Positions 26,313 to 35,513 of a stretch of DNA of 64,000 nucleotides are shown here, one piece after another (the stretch's first letter is position 1; each line of letters begins with the position of its first letter). The DNA is from a candidate division WOR-3 bacterium (lineage in GTDB: Bacteria; Hydrothermota; Tepidihabitantia; Tepidihabitantales; Tepidihabitantaceae), in contig JBDRTY010000001.1 in assembly GCA_039801085.1 (NCBI GenBank), positions 819,538-883,537 of the forward strand, in the 5' to 3' direction. Position numbers and translations under genes: made by a program. The notes under the pieces are model-generated. The model saw only the letters and a list, made by a program, of their open reading frames with translations, had not been told where the DNA came from and searched no databases.

Positions 26313-27609
26313 GAAGATTGTGGATATTACCATTGATAAGCTCGGTTGTTTCAGCGGAAAAGAGGTCCAGCTGCGTGGCTGGATCTACAACCGCCGTTCC
26401 TCAGGAAAGGTCCGGTTCATACTGCTGCGGGATGGTACAGGAATTGTTCAGTGTGTGTTTGTTGAAGGGCAGGTGCCTGAGCCGGCATTTGACCTGGCGG
26501 ATAACATCCCTCAGGAATCGGCAGTGGCTGTTACCGGCATTGTGCGGGAAGACCGGCGGGCACCAGGGGGCTACGAACTTACTGCTACTGACATGCAGGT
26601 AATCTCCCTTGCCGAACCATACCCGATAACACCAAAGGAGCACGGTATTGAGTTTCTGATGCAGCACCGGCATCTCTGGCTACGCTCTAGGCGCCAGGTG
26701 GCAATTCTGCGCATCCGGAATGAGATTATCAAGGGATTGCGGGATTACCTTGATGAACAGGGGTTTCTGTGCTGTGATACTCCAATTCTGACTCCGGCGT
26801 CGGTTGAGGGCACGACTACTCTGTTTCCGGTAGATTATTACGGTGAGCAGGTTTATCTGACTCAGTCCGGCCAGTTATATAATGAAGCCATCTGTGCAGC
26901 GGTACGTAAAACCTACTGCTTCGGACCCACCTTCCGGGCAGAGAAGTCCAAAACCCGGCGCCACCTGACTGAATTCTGGATGCTGGAACCGGAGATGGCA
27001 TTTTACGATTTGAATATGACCATGGACCTGATGGAAGACTTGATCTGTGCGGTTGTCAGCCGGGTGCTGAACCGGCGCCGGGAAGAACTGAAAATTCTGG
27101 AACGGGATACCGGAAAGCTGGAGGTAATCACTAAACCGTTTCCGCGCATCACCTATACCGAGGCACTGGAGATACTGAAGAAGGCAGGTATGAATGTGCA
27201 GTTTGGGGACGATTTCGGTGGTGACGAGGAAACGGTGATCAGTCAGGCATTTGATCGCCCGGTGATGATTCACCGGTTTCCTGCCGACATCAAGGCATTT
27301 TACATGAAAAGGGCACCAGAAGACAACCGGCTGGTGCTCGGGGTTGATATGCTGGCACCCGAAGGTTACGGGGAAATCATTGGTGGCGGTCAGCGGGAAG
27401 ACGATCTGAATGAATTGCAAAAGCGGCTTCAGGAACACAAATTGCCCAGCGCACCTTATCAATGGTATCTGGATATCCGGCGCTACGGTTCGTTTCCTCA
27501 TTCCGGCTTCGGACTCGGGTTGGAGCGGACCGTTGCCTGGATCTGCGGTTTGAAGCATGTCCGGGAAACGATACCGTTTCCCCGACTGCTCGAAAAGATA
27601 TATCCATAA
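26311..27609 (+). CDS. asnS: Asparaginyl-tRNA synthetase
   Basis: A 432-aa class IIb synthetase. The N-terminal OB-fold anticodon domain has VQLRGWIYNRRSSGKVRFILLRD-type residues (GWIYNRRSSG). The catalytic core has FLCCDTPILT, the motif 2 region FRAEKSKTRRHLTEFWMLEPE-type (FRAEKSKTRRHL) and motif 3 in GFGLGLERTVAWICGL with the ending RETIPFPR, which separates AsnRS from AspRS. I give the ATG at 26311, but promoter position favours GTG at 26320, three codons in. It leads an operon with two small proteins and the AddB/AddA-like genes. Confidence 0.93.
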   Translation: MKIVDITIDKLGCFSGKEVQLRGWIYNRRSSGKVRFILLRDGTGIVQCVFVEGQVPEPAFDLADNIPQESAVAVTGIVREDRRAPGGYELTATDMQVISLAEPYPITPKEHGIEFLMQHRHLWLRSRRQVAILRIRNEIIKGLRDYLDEQGFLCCDTPILTPASVEGTTTLFPVDYYGEQVYLTQSGQLYNEAICAAVRKTYCFGPTFRAEKSKTRRHLTEFWMLEPEMAFYDLNMTMDLMEDLICAVVSRVLNRRREELKILERDTGKLEVITKPFPRITYTEALEILKKAGMNVQFGDDFGGDEETVISQAFDRPVMIHRFPADIKAFYMKRAPEDNRLVLGVDMLAPEGYGEIIGGGQREDDLNELQKRLQEHKLPSAPYQWYLDIRRYGSFPHSGFGLGLERTVAWICGLKHVRETIPFPRLLEKIYP

Positions 27610-27611
27610 AA

Positions 27612-27617
27612 AGGAGG
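27612..27617 (+). promoter_or_regulatory. Strong ribosome-binding site (AGGAGG)
   Basis: AGGAGG lies 5 nt before the ATG at 27623 and sets the start of the small EF-Tu-like gene against a longer frame that begins inside asnS. Confidence 0.8.
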
Positions 27618-27622
27618 CAGCG

Positions 27623-27877
27623 ATGCCGGAAATCAAGGTCGGGGTTGTTACCCATTATTTCGGCCGGATCGGAGTCGCGGTAGTGAAGGCGACCGAAGGA
27701 CCGATTGCAGTCGGCGATACAATTCATATCAAGGGCCATAATACGGATATCATTCAGGTGGTGGAGTCGCTGCAGATTGAGCATCAACCGGTAAGACAGA
27801 TAGAAATCGGACAGGAGGCGGGGATGAAAGTCTCTACCCGGGTGCACGAACATGATGAGATCTTCAAAATTACCTGA
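27623..27877 (+). CDS. Small EF-Tu domain-2-like beta-barrel protein
   Basis: An 84-aa protein that corresponds to a single translation-factor beta-barrel: VGVVTHYFGRIGVAVVKATEG, PIAVGDTIHIKGHNTDIIQ and VESLQIEHQPVRQIEIGQEAG resemble domain 2 of EF-Tu/IF2-type GTPases. There is no GTPase domain. Proteins like it are annotated as translation elongation factor-like in several bacterial and archaeal genomes with no proven role. Between asnS and a tiny basic protein, each with an AGGAGG ribosome site, it may act on the ribosome or a tRNA; that is inference. Confidence 0.8.
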   Translation: MPEIKVGVVTHYFGRIGVAVVKATEGPIAVGDTIHIKGHNTDIIQVVESLQIEHQPVRQIEIGQEAGMKVSTRVHEHDEIFKIT

Positions 27878-27899
27878 GTAACACGTTAAAAGGAGGTAT

Positions 27900-28010
27900 A
27901 TGGCAAGAAGCAAGACCAAACTGAAGCGGATGCGGCACCGCTGGGAGCTGAAAAGGCGGCGCCGACTGGAGGCAAAGAAAAAGGCACAGCAGATTGAACA
28001 GAAAGCGTAA
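27900..28010 (+). CDS. 36-aa highly basic protein, uncharacterised
   Basis: A short gene below usual length cut-offs. A strong AGGAGG at 27891-27896 lies 3 nt before the ATG, and the 36 codons give MARSKTKLKRMRHRWELKRR followed by RRLEAKKKA and a short acidic/polar end. About half of the residues are Lys or Arg and the whole is likely one helix. Size and charge recall small ribosomal or nucleoid proteins (bS22/AURKAIP1-like), but I cannot match a family. Its 3' end overlaps the TTG start of the AddB-like gene by 17 nt, so it may also couple translation of that gene. Confidence 0.72.
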   Translation: MARSKTKLKRMRHRWELKRRRRLEAKKKAQQIEQKA

Positions 28011-30822
28011 GCTTTTTTTATTTCCATTTGAGTGTCATAACAGCACCGAAATAATTCTGAAATCGGTGCTGGACTCCGGAATCAAACCGGAAGAGATTCT
28101 TTATCTCACTCCCAGCCCGCGTAAACTACGCGCCACTCAGGTCCTGCTTACCCGAATTCTGGGCAGACGGGCATTTATTCCGCCAATGTTCCGGACCCTG
28201 GGGCAGCTGGCGCGCGAGATCTGTGACCATACCAGTGCTTACCGATTTCTCCACGATGAATTAAAGCCGGTCCTTATCCGCCGGATTGCACAGCAGCGAG
28301 GGCGGGAGGTCACGCTGGGCTACGCTCAGGTAGTGGGAGGATTTATTGCGGATGTCAAAAGGCATGTGGCGTCCGAAGTCGAACAGAACATCCCAGAGAT
28401 ACTGAATAAGCTATTAGCAGGTTATGATAAACCTCTACGCCGGGCACTGGAAGCATATGAACTTATGCTGGAGTACAACCGTTTGCTCAAAACCCACGGT
28501 TGGTTCGACCGGGAAGATCTGATTCGAGAAGCAATTGAGTGTCTTGACGAGTTTAGTGAATTACCACCGGTACTTATTTTGGACTGCTTCGTAGCCCCGA
28601 ACCGTTTAGAGCAGCAGTTGCTCGCTCAGCTGGTGGACCGGTGTCCGATGGTCATTGCCGGAACGTACTGGTCGGATGCGGCACCGGAAAAATATACCCT
28701 CGCCCGCCGGTTCATTGATTTCATAGACCGGCAAGCCGGTTTTATCATCGAAAGATTGACTGGAGAACAGAAAGCGCGGGAACCAGAGCAACTTTACCGC
28801 TTTCCCAGTCCGGATCAGGAAATAATCGGTGTCTGCCGGGAAATTTGTAAACACAGCGCCGAACTTAACCCGGCTGATACCTATGTGGTCTTCCCCCGTC
28901 TTGGTTACTATGTACCGCTCGTCGAGAGATATTTCCCTCAGTACCGGATCCCGTATTCTGTTTTTCCCAGTTCTCCTCTGATTTCCTCCCCGGTAATTAC
29001 ACCCGTGCTGGAACTGCTGAAAGCGCTGGATAGTGATTATGAACGGGTGGCAGCAGCGGCGGTATTTTCTTCGCCCTATTTCCCGGGACTGCTGCGACTC
29101 CCCGGAGAAAATGGTCTGGATGCCCGCAATCGCGCTGCTGCCCTGATTAACATTGCCTCCCGCCGTGCCGGCATCATCAAAGGTCGAGATAACTGGCTGA
29201 ACATTGCGGAAAGAATCCTTAATGATGAAGAACAACTGGAAAACGGGTTGAAAGCCGAACTGTTGCACGATCTTCAAATCCGGATCCGGCAGGCAATCGG
29301 GCTTACCGAGAGTATACTGGAGCCCGCCGGGACTTTGGGAAATCAGGCGCGACGGCTTAAACAGTTTCTTGAAGTTGTTGAGTTCGGCAGCAACCTCGAA
29401 ACGACGACTGAATGGTTTGAAGAGTTAAACCAGGACCGGAAGAGCCTTTACGATCTTCTGGACACCTTAAGTGAACTGGAAATTGAATTCGGTGAGCAAC
29501 CGGAACCCCGGAGACAGTTTATCAGATCACTGCTGCATCTACTTGGAACCGGCACAAAATCACCCGAGCGTGATCACGGCGGGGTTATGGTTGTGGCAAT
29601 GGAGGAAATGCTGGGGATTAATCCCGCTAATCTTTTCTTCTGTGGTTTGACCGAAACTGAACTTCCAGGACCCTATCATCCGGACCCGATTTTGCCCGAT
29701 TCAGTCCGCCGTGAGCTGGGAATGCCGGACATTGAGTGGCACCGGGAATGGCAGCGGTTTCATTTCTGGCAAGTTTTGAATTCCAGTCCGCGAACCCCCT
29801 TCTGCAGTTTTGCCGAATCCAGAGATGGCCGACCGGAACTGCCGACACCGTTTATTGAACTGGAGCCGGTGCGGTATGTTGATCAGCGAGATATTATTTT
29901 CTCTGATGTTGAAGAACTGCTCTATATAGGAAAAAATAAGCGCAGCCTGCTGGAAGAATTCCATTCTGGGGTTGATTTCTCAGCCAATGAAACTGTCAAG
30001 AAGGCACTTGGAGACCGGTTTGGACCTCATTACTGTTTTCACGTGACCATGCTGGAAAATTACCGTTACTGCCCCTTTCAATTTTACCTGCAGCATGTAC
30101 TGGGATTGAATCTACCTGAGGAGCCGATTTTTGAACTTGATGCCCGAAGCTGGGGAACGGTTGCCCATCAACTTCTTGCCCGGCTCTATCAAAAAGGTGC
30201 AGTACCCCTAGAACTGATTCCTGAGTGGGCGCAAAAGATTACCGGTGAAATCCTCCCCAATTTAAAATTGCCTGAGTTCTGGCATCAGGTAACCGAAAGG
30301 GTGCTCAACAATTTGATTGTTGAGTTCGTCAAAACCGAAACTCGACTGCGGGAAGCAGGGTTTCTTCCCGAACGGACTGAACTCCGGTTGCGTGGAACTG
30401 TCGACGGAATCAGCCTTCAGGGTAGGCTTGACCGGCTTGACCGGCGCGACGGGCAAGTGCGGATCATTGACTATAAAACCGGTTCGGGAAGTATAAGCGC
30501 ATCAGATGTAATTCATAAAAAGAGTCATATTCAGCTGCCGATTTATGCCCATCTGCTGCTCCAAAGCCCGGAGTTTGGTGATTTGACGGTAGAGAATATG
30601 GGCATCTATAATTTGCGCTCAATGAATCTGAACCTGCTGGTAAAAGAAGGACACCCGGATGTAATGGAATTGATTAAAGCGGCGCGGGAGAATACAGTCG
30701 ACATTGTGCAAAAGATCCGGGCGGGGATTTTCCTGCCCGCAGAAGTCGACAAAAACCACTGCAGAGAGTGTGAATACAGATTTACTTGCGGGCGCGACCA
30801 TGACACCTATGAACAGGAATAA
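27994..30822 (+). CDS. addB: AddB-like PD-(D/E)XK nuclease with predicted Fe-S cluster
   Basis: A 942-aa protein with the AddB plan: an N-terminal inactivated helicase-like region (EEILYLTPSPRKLRATQVLL, lacking a Walker A lysine motif) and a C-terminal RecB-family nuclease. The nuclease shows LDRLDRRDGQVRIIDYKTGS (Asp826, Lys828). Cys693, Cys923, Cys926 and Cys932 have the C...C-x2-C-x5-C spacing of the AddB iron-sulfur cluster. With the helicase-nuclease gene that follows, it should process double-strand DNA ends for RecA. The start is a TTG at 27994 inside the preceding small gene; no better start is seen. Confidence 0.87.
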   Translation: MNRKRKLFLFPFECHNSTEIILKSVLDSGIKPEEILYLTPSPRKLRATQVLLTRILGRRAFIPPMFRTLGQLAREICDHTSAYRFLHDELKPVLIRRIAQQRGREVTLGYAQVVGGFIADVKRHVASEVEQNIPEILNKLLAGYDKPLRRALEAYELMLEYNRLLKTHGWFDREDLIREAIECLDEFSELPPVLILDCFVAPNRLEQQLLAQLVDRCPMVIAGTYWSDAAPEKYTLARRFIDFIDRQAGFIIERLTGEQKAREPEQLYRFPSPDQEIIGVCREICKHSAELNPADTYVVFPRLGYYVPLVERYFPQYRIPYSVFPSSPLISSPVITPVLELLKALDSDYERVAAAAVFSSPYFPGLLRLPGENGLDARNRAAALINIASRRAGIIKGRDNWLNIAERILNDEEQLENGLKAELLHDLQIRIRQAIGLTESILEPAGTLGNQARRLKQFLEVVEFGSNLETTTEWFEELNQDRKSLYDLLDTLSELEIEFGEQPEPRRQFIRSLLHLLGTGTKSPERDHGGVMVVAMEEMLGINPANLFFCGLTETELPGPYHPDPILPDSVRRELGMPDIEWHREWQRFHFWQVLNSSPRTPFCSFAESRDGRPELPTPFIELEPVRYVDQRDIIFSDVEELLYIGKNKRSLLEEFHSGVDFSANETVKKALGDRFGPHYCFHVTMLENYRYCPFQFYLQHVLGLNLPEEPIFELDARSWGTVAHQLLARLYQKGAVPLELIPEWAQKITGEILPNLKLPEFWHQVTERVLNNLIVEFVKTETRLREAGFLPERTELRLRGTVDGISLQGRLDRLDRRDGQVRIIDYKTGSGSISASDVIHKKSHIQLPIYAHLLLQSPEFGDLTVENMGIYNLRSMNLNLLVKEGHPDVMELIKAARENTVDIVQKIRAGIFLPAEVDKNHCRECEYRFTCGRDHDTYEQE

Positions 30823-33800
30823 TACTGTCCGGCTGAAAAGTACAATCGTATTCGCCCCGGCTGGTTCGGGCAAAACGGAAGAATTGAGCCGGCGCTATCT
30901 GAAGCTGGTCAGTAATGGAGTTAAACCAGAACGGATTCTGACCCTTACTTTTACCGACAAGGCGGCAGCGGAAATGAAAGAACGGATTCTGAGGAACGCC
31001 CGCCGCGACTATCCTGACCTGTATCAGATCCTGAAAGATAATATTCTCAGACTGAGAATATCCACCATTCATTCCTTCTGCTATTCACTTGTTCAACGCT
31101 TCGCCGACCTTCTGGGTATAGATCCTCACCCCAGTGTTCTGAGTGATTATCAGACACTCTGGGAGCAAGCAAAATATGATACCCTAATGAAAATTGCCGA
31201 TGGGCAATTTGGCGTGGAAACCCGCGAATTAATGATTTCCCTGCTTAGTGACACGCACCAGATAGGCTGGAATGAACTCGCCAAGCTGTTTAAAGCGTTG
31301 TTTAAGAAACGGAGTACCGTTGTCCGGGCCGGACTGGAAGACAACTCGTACGTGCAGATCGAACTTAAGCAGACTGTTGAGCTTGCCCACCGGCTCCGCT
31401 CCGATATCTGTGGGCAGTCACTGATTGATAACTACGAGGAGCTTTTCAGCAATAACTACACTGATGAAAACGAAATTTTCAGGATTGCCCGATTGCTCAG
31501 CAGCAAAAAGAATGTTTTTCTCACCAAGGAGGGTAATCCCCGACAGCGAGGATTTAATTCGACGCAGCGGGAATGGGCGGTGTTGATGGCAGATTATTAT
31601 TACCGGATCTTAATCGCCCGAGAATTAATCGACTTCCGCAGGAAGTTTCTGCTGTTCAAAAAGTGCTTTCTTGAGACCTACGAACAGCAGAAACACGAAC
31701 AAGGAATGGTTGATTACGATGATATGGAACTGCTGGCACTGAAGCTGTTAACTGAAAATCCGGACTGGCTCAACATCCTGTATATCTTTGATGAGCATAC
31801 CGACCACATTCTGGTTGACGAGTTTCAGGATACTTCATATCTGCAGTGGGCAATTATTGACAAGCTGAGTGAAGAATGGCGGTCCGGCGCCGGTATCAAA
31901 TCGGAACTGGGCATTACTCCAACTATCTTCATCGTCGGCGATGATAAACAGTCCATCTACATGTTCCGGGATGCCCGGGTTGAAATATTCTCACTGGCCC
32001 GGGATAAACTTGCAAACTGGCTGGGAAATGAAGCGCTGGAAGTTCTGAATCTGGAGAAAAATTACCGCTCACTACCCGCGATTATCGATTTCAACAATAC
32101 GCTTTTTTCCCGGCTGATGCGCCCACCAGCGGATTCTCCCCCATGGTTCACCCGTTATCGTCCTTTTACCTGTCAGCGCAACAATCTGACTTCAGGAAAG
32201 GTTGAACTGCTGATTGAAAAAATAGACTCAGAGATAAATATGCCCGAAGCTTGCTGCATCGATGCTGAAAATGTTGCCCGGCGGATCCGCCAGCTGATTG
32301 ATTCCCGTTACCAGATTTATGAACGCCAACCTGATGGAGCAGAAACGCTTCGTCCCTGCTGTTATCGCGATATCGCTATCCTTCTCAGATCCCGAAGCAA
32401 TTACCTTGCTACCATTGAGAACAGTTTGCGCAAATACCAAATCCCATTTCTGGTGGTTGGCGGGACCGGTTTCTATGAAGAGCCGGAAGTGCAATATCTG
32501 ACTGCATTGACAAAATTTCTAATTGACCCCGCGGACGACCTGTCGCTGTACATAACTCTGCGCGGACCTCTGTTTCTTATTTCTGAACATGAACTTTTCT
32601 TCGCCGTCGACAGTTCAAAAAACTCCAGTGCCTTTCTCTGGGAAAAAATTTCCCACCCCGATGCCAATCTTACTCCATCAATCCAGGATGCGGTTCAGAA
32701 ACTGACTGATGCACAGCAGCGGATAGGTTACGAACCGTTGCATTTGATTCTTGACCGGTTACTGGTGCAGACCCGGGCTTGGTCAATTTTCTGGGAATCG
32801 CAGCGGGAGGCAAATGTCCGCAAGTTTCTGCAGGTTATTCATGAACTTGAACTCAGCGGTCTCCATCTGCTCCGTATCAGGGCCTTCCTGGATCAACCAA
32901 GGAGCGATGAACCTAAGGCTGATGTACCCGCCGAAGAGATGAATGCAGTTCAGGTAATGACCGTTCACGCTGCAAAAGGACTTCAGTTCCCGATCGTATT
33001 TCACCCCGGTTTGCATGAAAATATAACCGGTCGTGCCAGATCCAGCACTGATGACAGATTGCTAGTAGAAGAGACAGCATTCAATCAGGTCCGCATTTTC
33101 TATCTTAAAGACGCAGTACTGCGCAATAAATGCGATGCCTATATCCAGTACAAACTGAAACAGATTGAAGAAGAAAAGCGAATACTTTACGTGGCATGTA
33201 CCCGGGCGCGGGATGCCCTTTTTCTCACCGGTATCTGGATGGCAAAAAAACTCAAAGATACTAAATTGGAATGGCTGCACACGTGCCTCGGATTGGAACC
33301 TTCAGAAAGTGGTTTCACACTGGGAATCGAAATCCCAGGAGTAGAAACCGCCTCCGCTTCGTTTCTCTCTGATACACAACCTGTCACCACCTCCGATCAG
33401 CCACTGAAAATCGTTAAGAAGGGTATCGAATTCGCAAGCAATAATCCGCCAGTACTTCCCATAGCTCGGTTTATTTCCCGAGAGCTGAAGCAAGCTCCGG
33501 AAGAAGCACTGGGCATCGGTGAAATCATTCATCGCCTGCTCGAACTCATCTCAAAAGGGAAAATCTCCTGCAACACTACAGCGATGGAGCAGGAGATCCA
33601 ACGTCAGCTCAGAATTAAATGTATACCGAAGCAACGGCATACAAAACTTACTCGGGAAATCCTTGCTCACATAAACCGGCTTATTGAATCCCCCGTATGG
33701 GAAATTATCAAACCTCAGTCCGATGCCTATGCTGAACTGCCAATCATTTACCACGATGGAGAACGAATATTGAGCGGAAGGATCGATCGAATCATTGTTC

Positions 33801-34000
33801 ATGAAGGGGAAGTTCGAGTCTATGATTACAAAACATTCCCGATAAAAAAAGGTGAAATCGCGGACCTTACGGCTGAGTATAACAAGTTTCAGTTAAGTTA
33901 TTACAGATCGGCAGTCAGCGAACTCTTTCCTAACAAGAAAGTAAAGACTTTTGTAATCTTTACCGATATTGCGCTGATCGTTCCGGTTGATACCGAATGA
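30800..34000 (+). CDS. addA: AddA-like UvrD/Rep-family helicase-nuclease
   Basis: A 1066-aa SF1A helicase fused to a RecB-type nuclease. Motif I APAGSGKTEE is at about 19-28. TFTDKAAAEMKER, STIHSFC, HILVDEFQDTS (motif II), VGDDKQSIYMFRDA (III), NYRS (IV), MTVHAAKGLQFPIVF (V) and RILYVACTRARDAL (VI) follow in order. The C-terminal nuclease has LSGRIDRIIVHEG and VRVYDYKTF. It overlaps the AddB-like gene by 23 nt. The ATG at 30800 or 30809 could be used; the open frame from 30704 lies inside addB. Its stop is 1 nt from the convergent PorX-like gene's stop. Confidence 0.9.
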   Translation: MTPMNRNNTVRLKSTIVFAPAGSGKTEELSRRYLKLVSNGVKPERILTLTFTDKAAAEMKERILRNARRDYPDLYQILKDNILRLRISTIHSFCYSLVQRFADLLGIDPHPSVLSDYQTLWEQAKYDTLMKIADGQFGVETRELMISLLSDTHQIGWNELAKLFKALFKKRSTVVRAGLEDNSYVQIELKQTVELAHRLRSDICGQSLIDNYEELFSNNYTDENEIFRIARLLSSKKNVFLTKEGNPRQRGFNSTQREWAVLMADYYYRILIARELIDFRRKFLLFKKCFLETYEQQKHEQGMVDYDDMELLALKLLTENPDWLNILYIFDEHTDHILVDEFQDTSYLQWAIIDKLSEEWRSGAGIKSELGITPTIFIVGDDKQSIYMFRDARVEIFSLARDKLANWLGNEALEVLNLEKNYRSLPAIIDFNNTLFSRLMRPPADSPPWFTRYRPFTCQRNNLTSGKVELLIEKIDSEINMPEACCIDAENVARRIRQLIDSRYQIYERQPDGAETLRPCCYRDIAILLRSRSNYLATIENSLRKYQIPFLVVGGTGFYEEPEVQYLTALTKFLIDPADDLSLYITLRGPLFLISEHELFFAVDSSKNSSAFLWEKISHPDANLTPSIQDAVQKLTDAQQRIGYEPLHLILDRLLVQTRAWSIFWESQREANVRKFLQVIHELELSGLHLLRIRAFLDQPRSDEPKADVPAEEMNAVQVMTVHAAKGLQFPIVFHPGLHENITGRARSSTDDRLLVEETAFNQVRIFYLKDAVLRNKCDAYIQYKLKQIEEEKRILYVACTRARDALFLTGIWMAKKLKDTKLEWLHTCLGLEPSESGFTLGIEIPGVETASASFLSDTQPVTTSDQPLKIVKKGIEFASNNPPVLPIARFISRELKQAPEEALGIGEIIHRLLELISKGKISCNTTAMEQEIQRQLRIKCIPKQRHTKLTREILAHINRLIESPVWEIIKPQSDAYAELPIIYHDGERILSGRIDRIIVHEGEVRVYDYKTFPIKKGEIADLTAEYNKFQLSYYRSAVSELFPNKKVKTFVIFTDIALIVPVDTE

Positions 34001-34001
34001 C

Positions 34002-35513
34002 CTACTGGGGAGTCAACTTTGCATAAGGTACGATCATCTCCTCCATTGAGATCCCGCCGTGCTGGAAGCTATTTTTATAAGTCTTTTCATACTCCCGAGG
34101 TTTTGTGGGATAGATAAAATAATAATCTGAACGGGCGAGCGCATATTTCACTCCTCGATGTTCAGCAGGCAGTGCATAACTTTCAGGGTTTGATATTAAT
34201 AAAGCATCTTTCTCTTCAACTCTTATCGCTGCACCGTGCTTGTAACGTAAATTCGCTGAAACTTCCCTTGATCCGTAAATCAGCGTAGGTCGTTTTACCC
34301 TGATAAATCCGTGGTCGCTGGTGATAATAATAATGCATTCCCGGCGGGCAAATTCCTTAAGCAGTTCATAGATAAACGATGATGCAAACCAGACACGAGT
34401 GACCCCAACCAGTGACGCATCATCGGTTATCATCTCATTTAACAGCCGGGTCTGTTTTACGGAATGAATCAGTAAATCAAGAAAGTTGATGATGATCACA
34501 CTAAGGCGGATATTAGTATCAAAAAGAATGGTTTTTAACTGATTTAACTCTTCACCATGTGATGTTTTTACAAATGAAAAACGTGATTTGAATCCAAGTC
34601 GGCGCAGATTTTCAGCTAACAGTTCCTGTTCGTACCGATTCTGTCCGGTTTCTTCAAATACCCACCACGCTGGATAGCGCCGGTAAATCTCGAGAGGTAA
34701 CAAACCGCTGAAAATGGCGTTTCGGGAATACGGCGTAGCACTGGGCAGGATTGAGAAGTAAAAGTTAGTTTCAATTTGATAAAAATCCTTCAGTAGCGGA
34801 AGAATCGCCAGCCATTGATCATAGCGCATGGAATCTAAAACAATAAAATAGATCTGGCGGTAACGGTCCCAGAGCGGCTTTACAATTTTCTCCAGTATCT
34901 GATGACTGAGTAAAGGGCTTTCCCCTGAAAGCCACTGGGGATAGTTTTCTTCAATAAATAGACTGAACTTGTTATTGGCTGCTCGATGCCGTTCCTGAAG
35001 GATCTCTTTCAGACCGGAATCGTCGTAACGGTGGATGATATGATTCCAATAGTTCAGGAGAAAATAGTAATCTGCCCAATCCCCTGCACTTTCTAAGTCC
35101 CTTGCTTCGTTAATGGTTTGAACAAATTCTCTGCCCATTTGAGTCACTACTAGTTTTCGTTTTTCCAGCAAACGTTTTATGACGGCAAGAAGCTGAGCAG
35201 GAGTAAAAGGTTTAATAATAAAATCATCGACCATTTTGCCGAGCGCTTCGTTGATCAGTGCTTCATCATCGGACTTAGTGACCATCGCCACAAAAACTTG
35301 GGGATCAATTTCTTTGATCCGACGCAGTACATCAAGCCCCTGCATCCCGGTCATCATTTGATCCAGTAAAATAAGATCAAATGATTGCGATCTTAACAAC
35401 GACAAACCGTCCGGTCCGTTAGTTGCAGTTGTAACCTGATAACCTTTCTTTTCCAGTGTGTAAATAAATGGACGGAGCAGATCAATCTCATCGTCAATCC
35501 ATAGCAGTTTCAT
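34002..35513 (-). CDS. porX: PorX-like response regulator with PglZ (alkaline-phosphatase-fold) output domain
   Basis: A 503-aa two-domain protein. The receiver domain (1-120) has the acidic pair IDDE, the phospho-acceptor Asp51 in LLLDQMM-type LLDQMMTG, and the conserved Lys101 in IIKPF. A helical linker leads to a PglZ domain with FIVLDSMRYD (Asp227), ILPSATPYSRNAIFSG with a catalytic Thr near 260, and SDHGFIRVKR with later metal ligands. This REC-PglZ layout and the SAT-x-YSRNAIFSGL-type motif match PorX, which regulates type IX secretion in Bacteroidota and has phosphodiesterase activity. It overlaps the kinase gene as ATGA. Confidence 0.88.
   Translation of the reverse strand: MKLLWIDDEIDLLRPFIYTLEKKGYQVTTATNGPDGLSLLRSQSFDLILLDQMMTGMQGLDVLRRIKEIDPQVFVAMVTKSDDEALINEALGKMVDDFIIKPFTPAQLLAVIKRLLEKRKLVVTQMGREFVQTINEARDLESAGDWADYYFLLNYWNHIIHRYDDSGLKEILQERHRAANNKFSLFIEENYPQWLSGESPLLSHQILEKIVKPLWDRYRQIYFIVLDSMRYDQWLAILPLLKDFYQIETNFYFSILPSATPYSRNAIFSGLLPLEIYRRYPAWWVFEETGQNRYEQELLAENLRRLGFKSRFSFVKTSHGEELNQLKTILFDTNIRLSVIIINFLDLLIHSVKQTRLLNEMITDDASLVGVTRVWFASSFIYELLKEFARRECIIIITSDHGFIRVKRPTLIYGSREVSANLRYKHGAAIRVEEKDALLISNPESYALPAEHRGVKYALARSDYYFIYPTKPREYEKTYKNSFQHGGISMEEMIVPYAKLTPQ

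Noticed and set aside
27900-28010. Identification of the basic peptide as bS22 or bTHX
   Set aside because: Charge and length fit, but I cannot align the defining residues, so it is left unnamed.
28606-29277. Minus-strand open frame of 223 codons
   Set aside because: It is antisense to the AddB-like gene and has no recognisable motif or start context.
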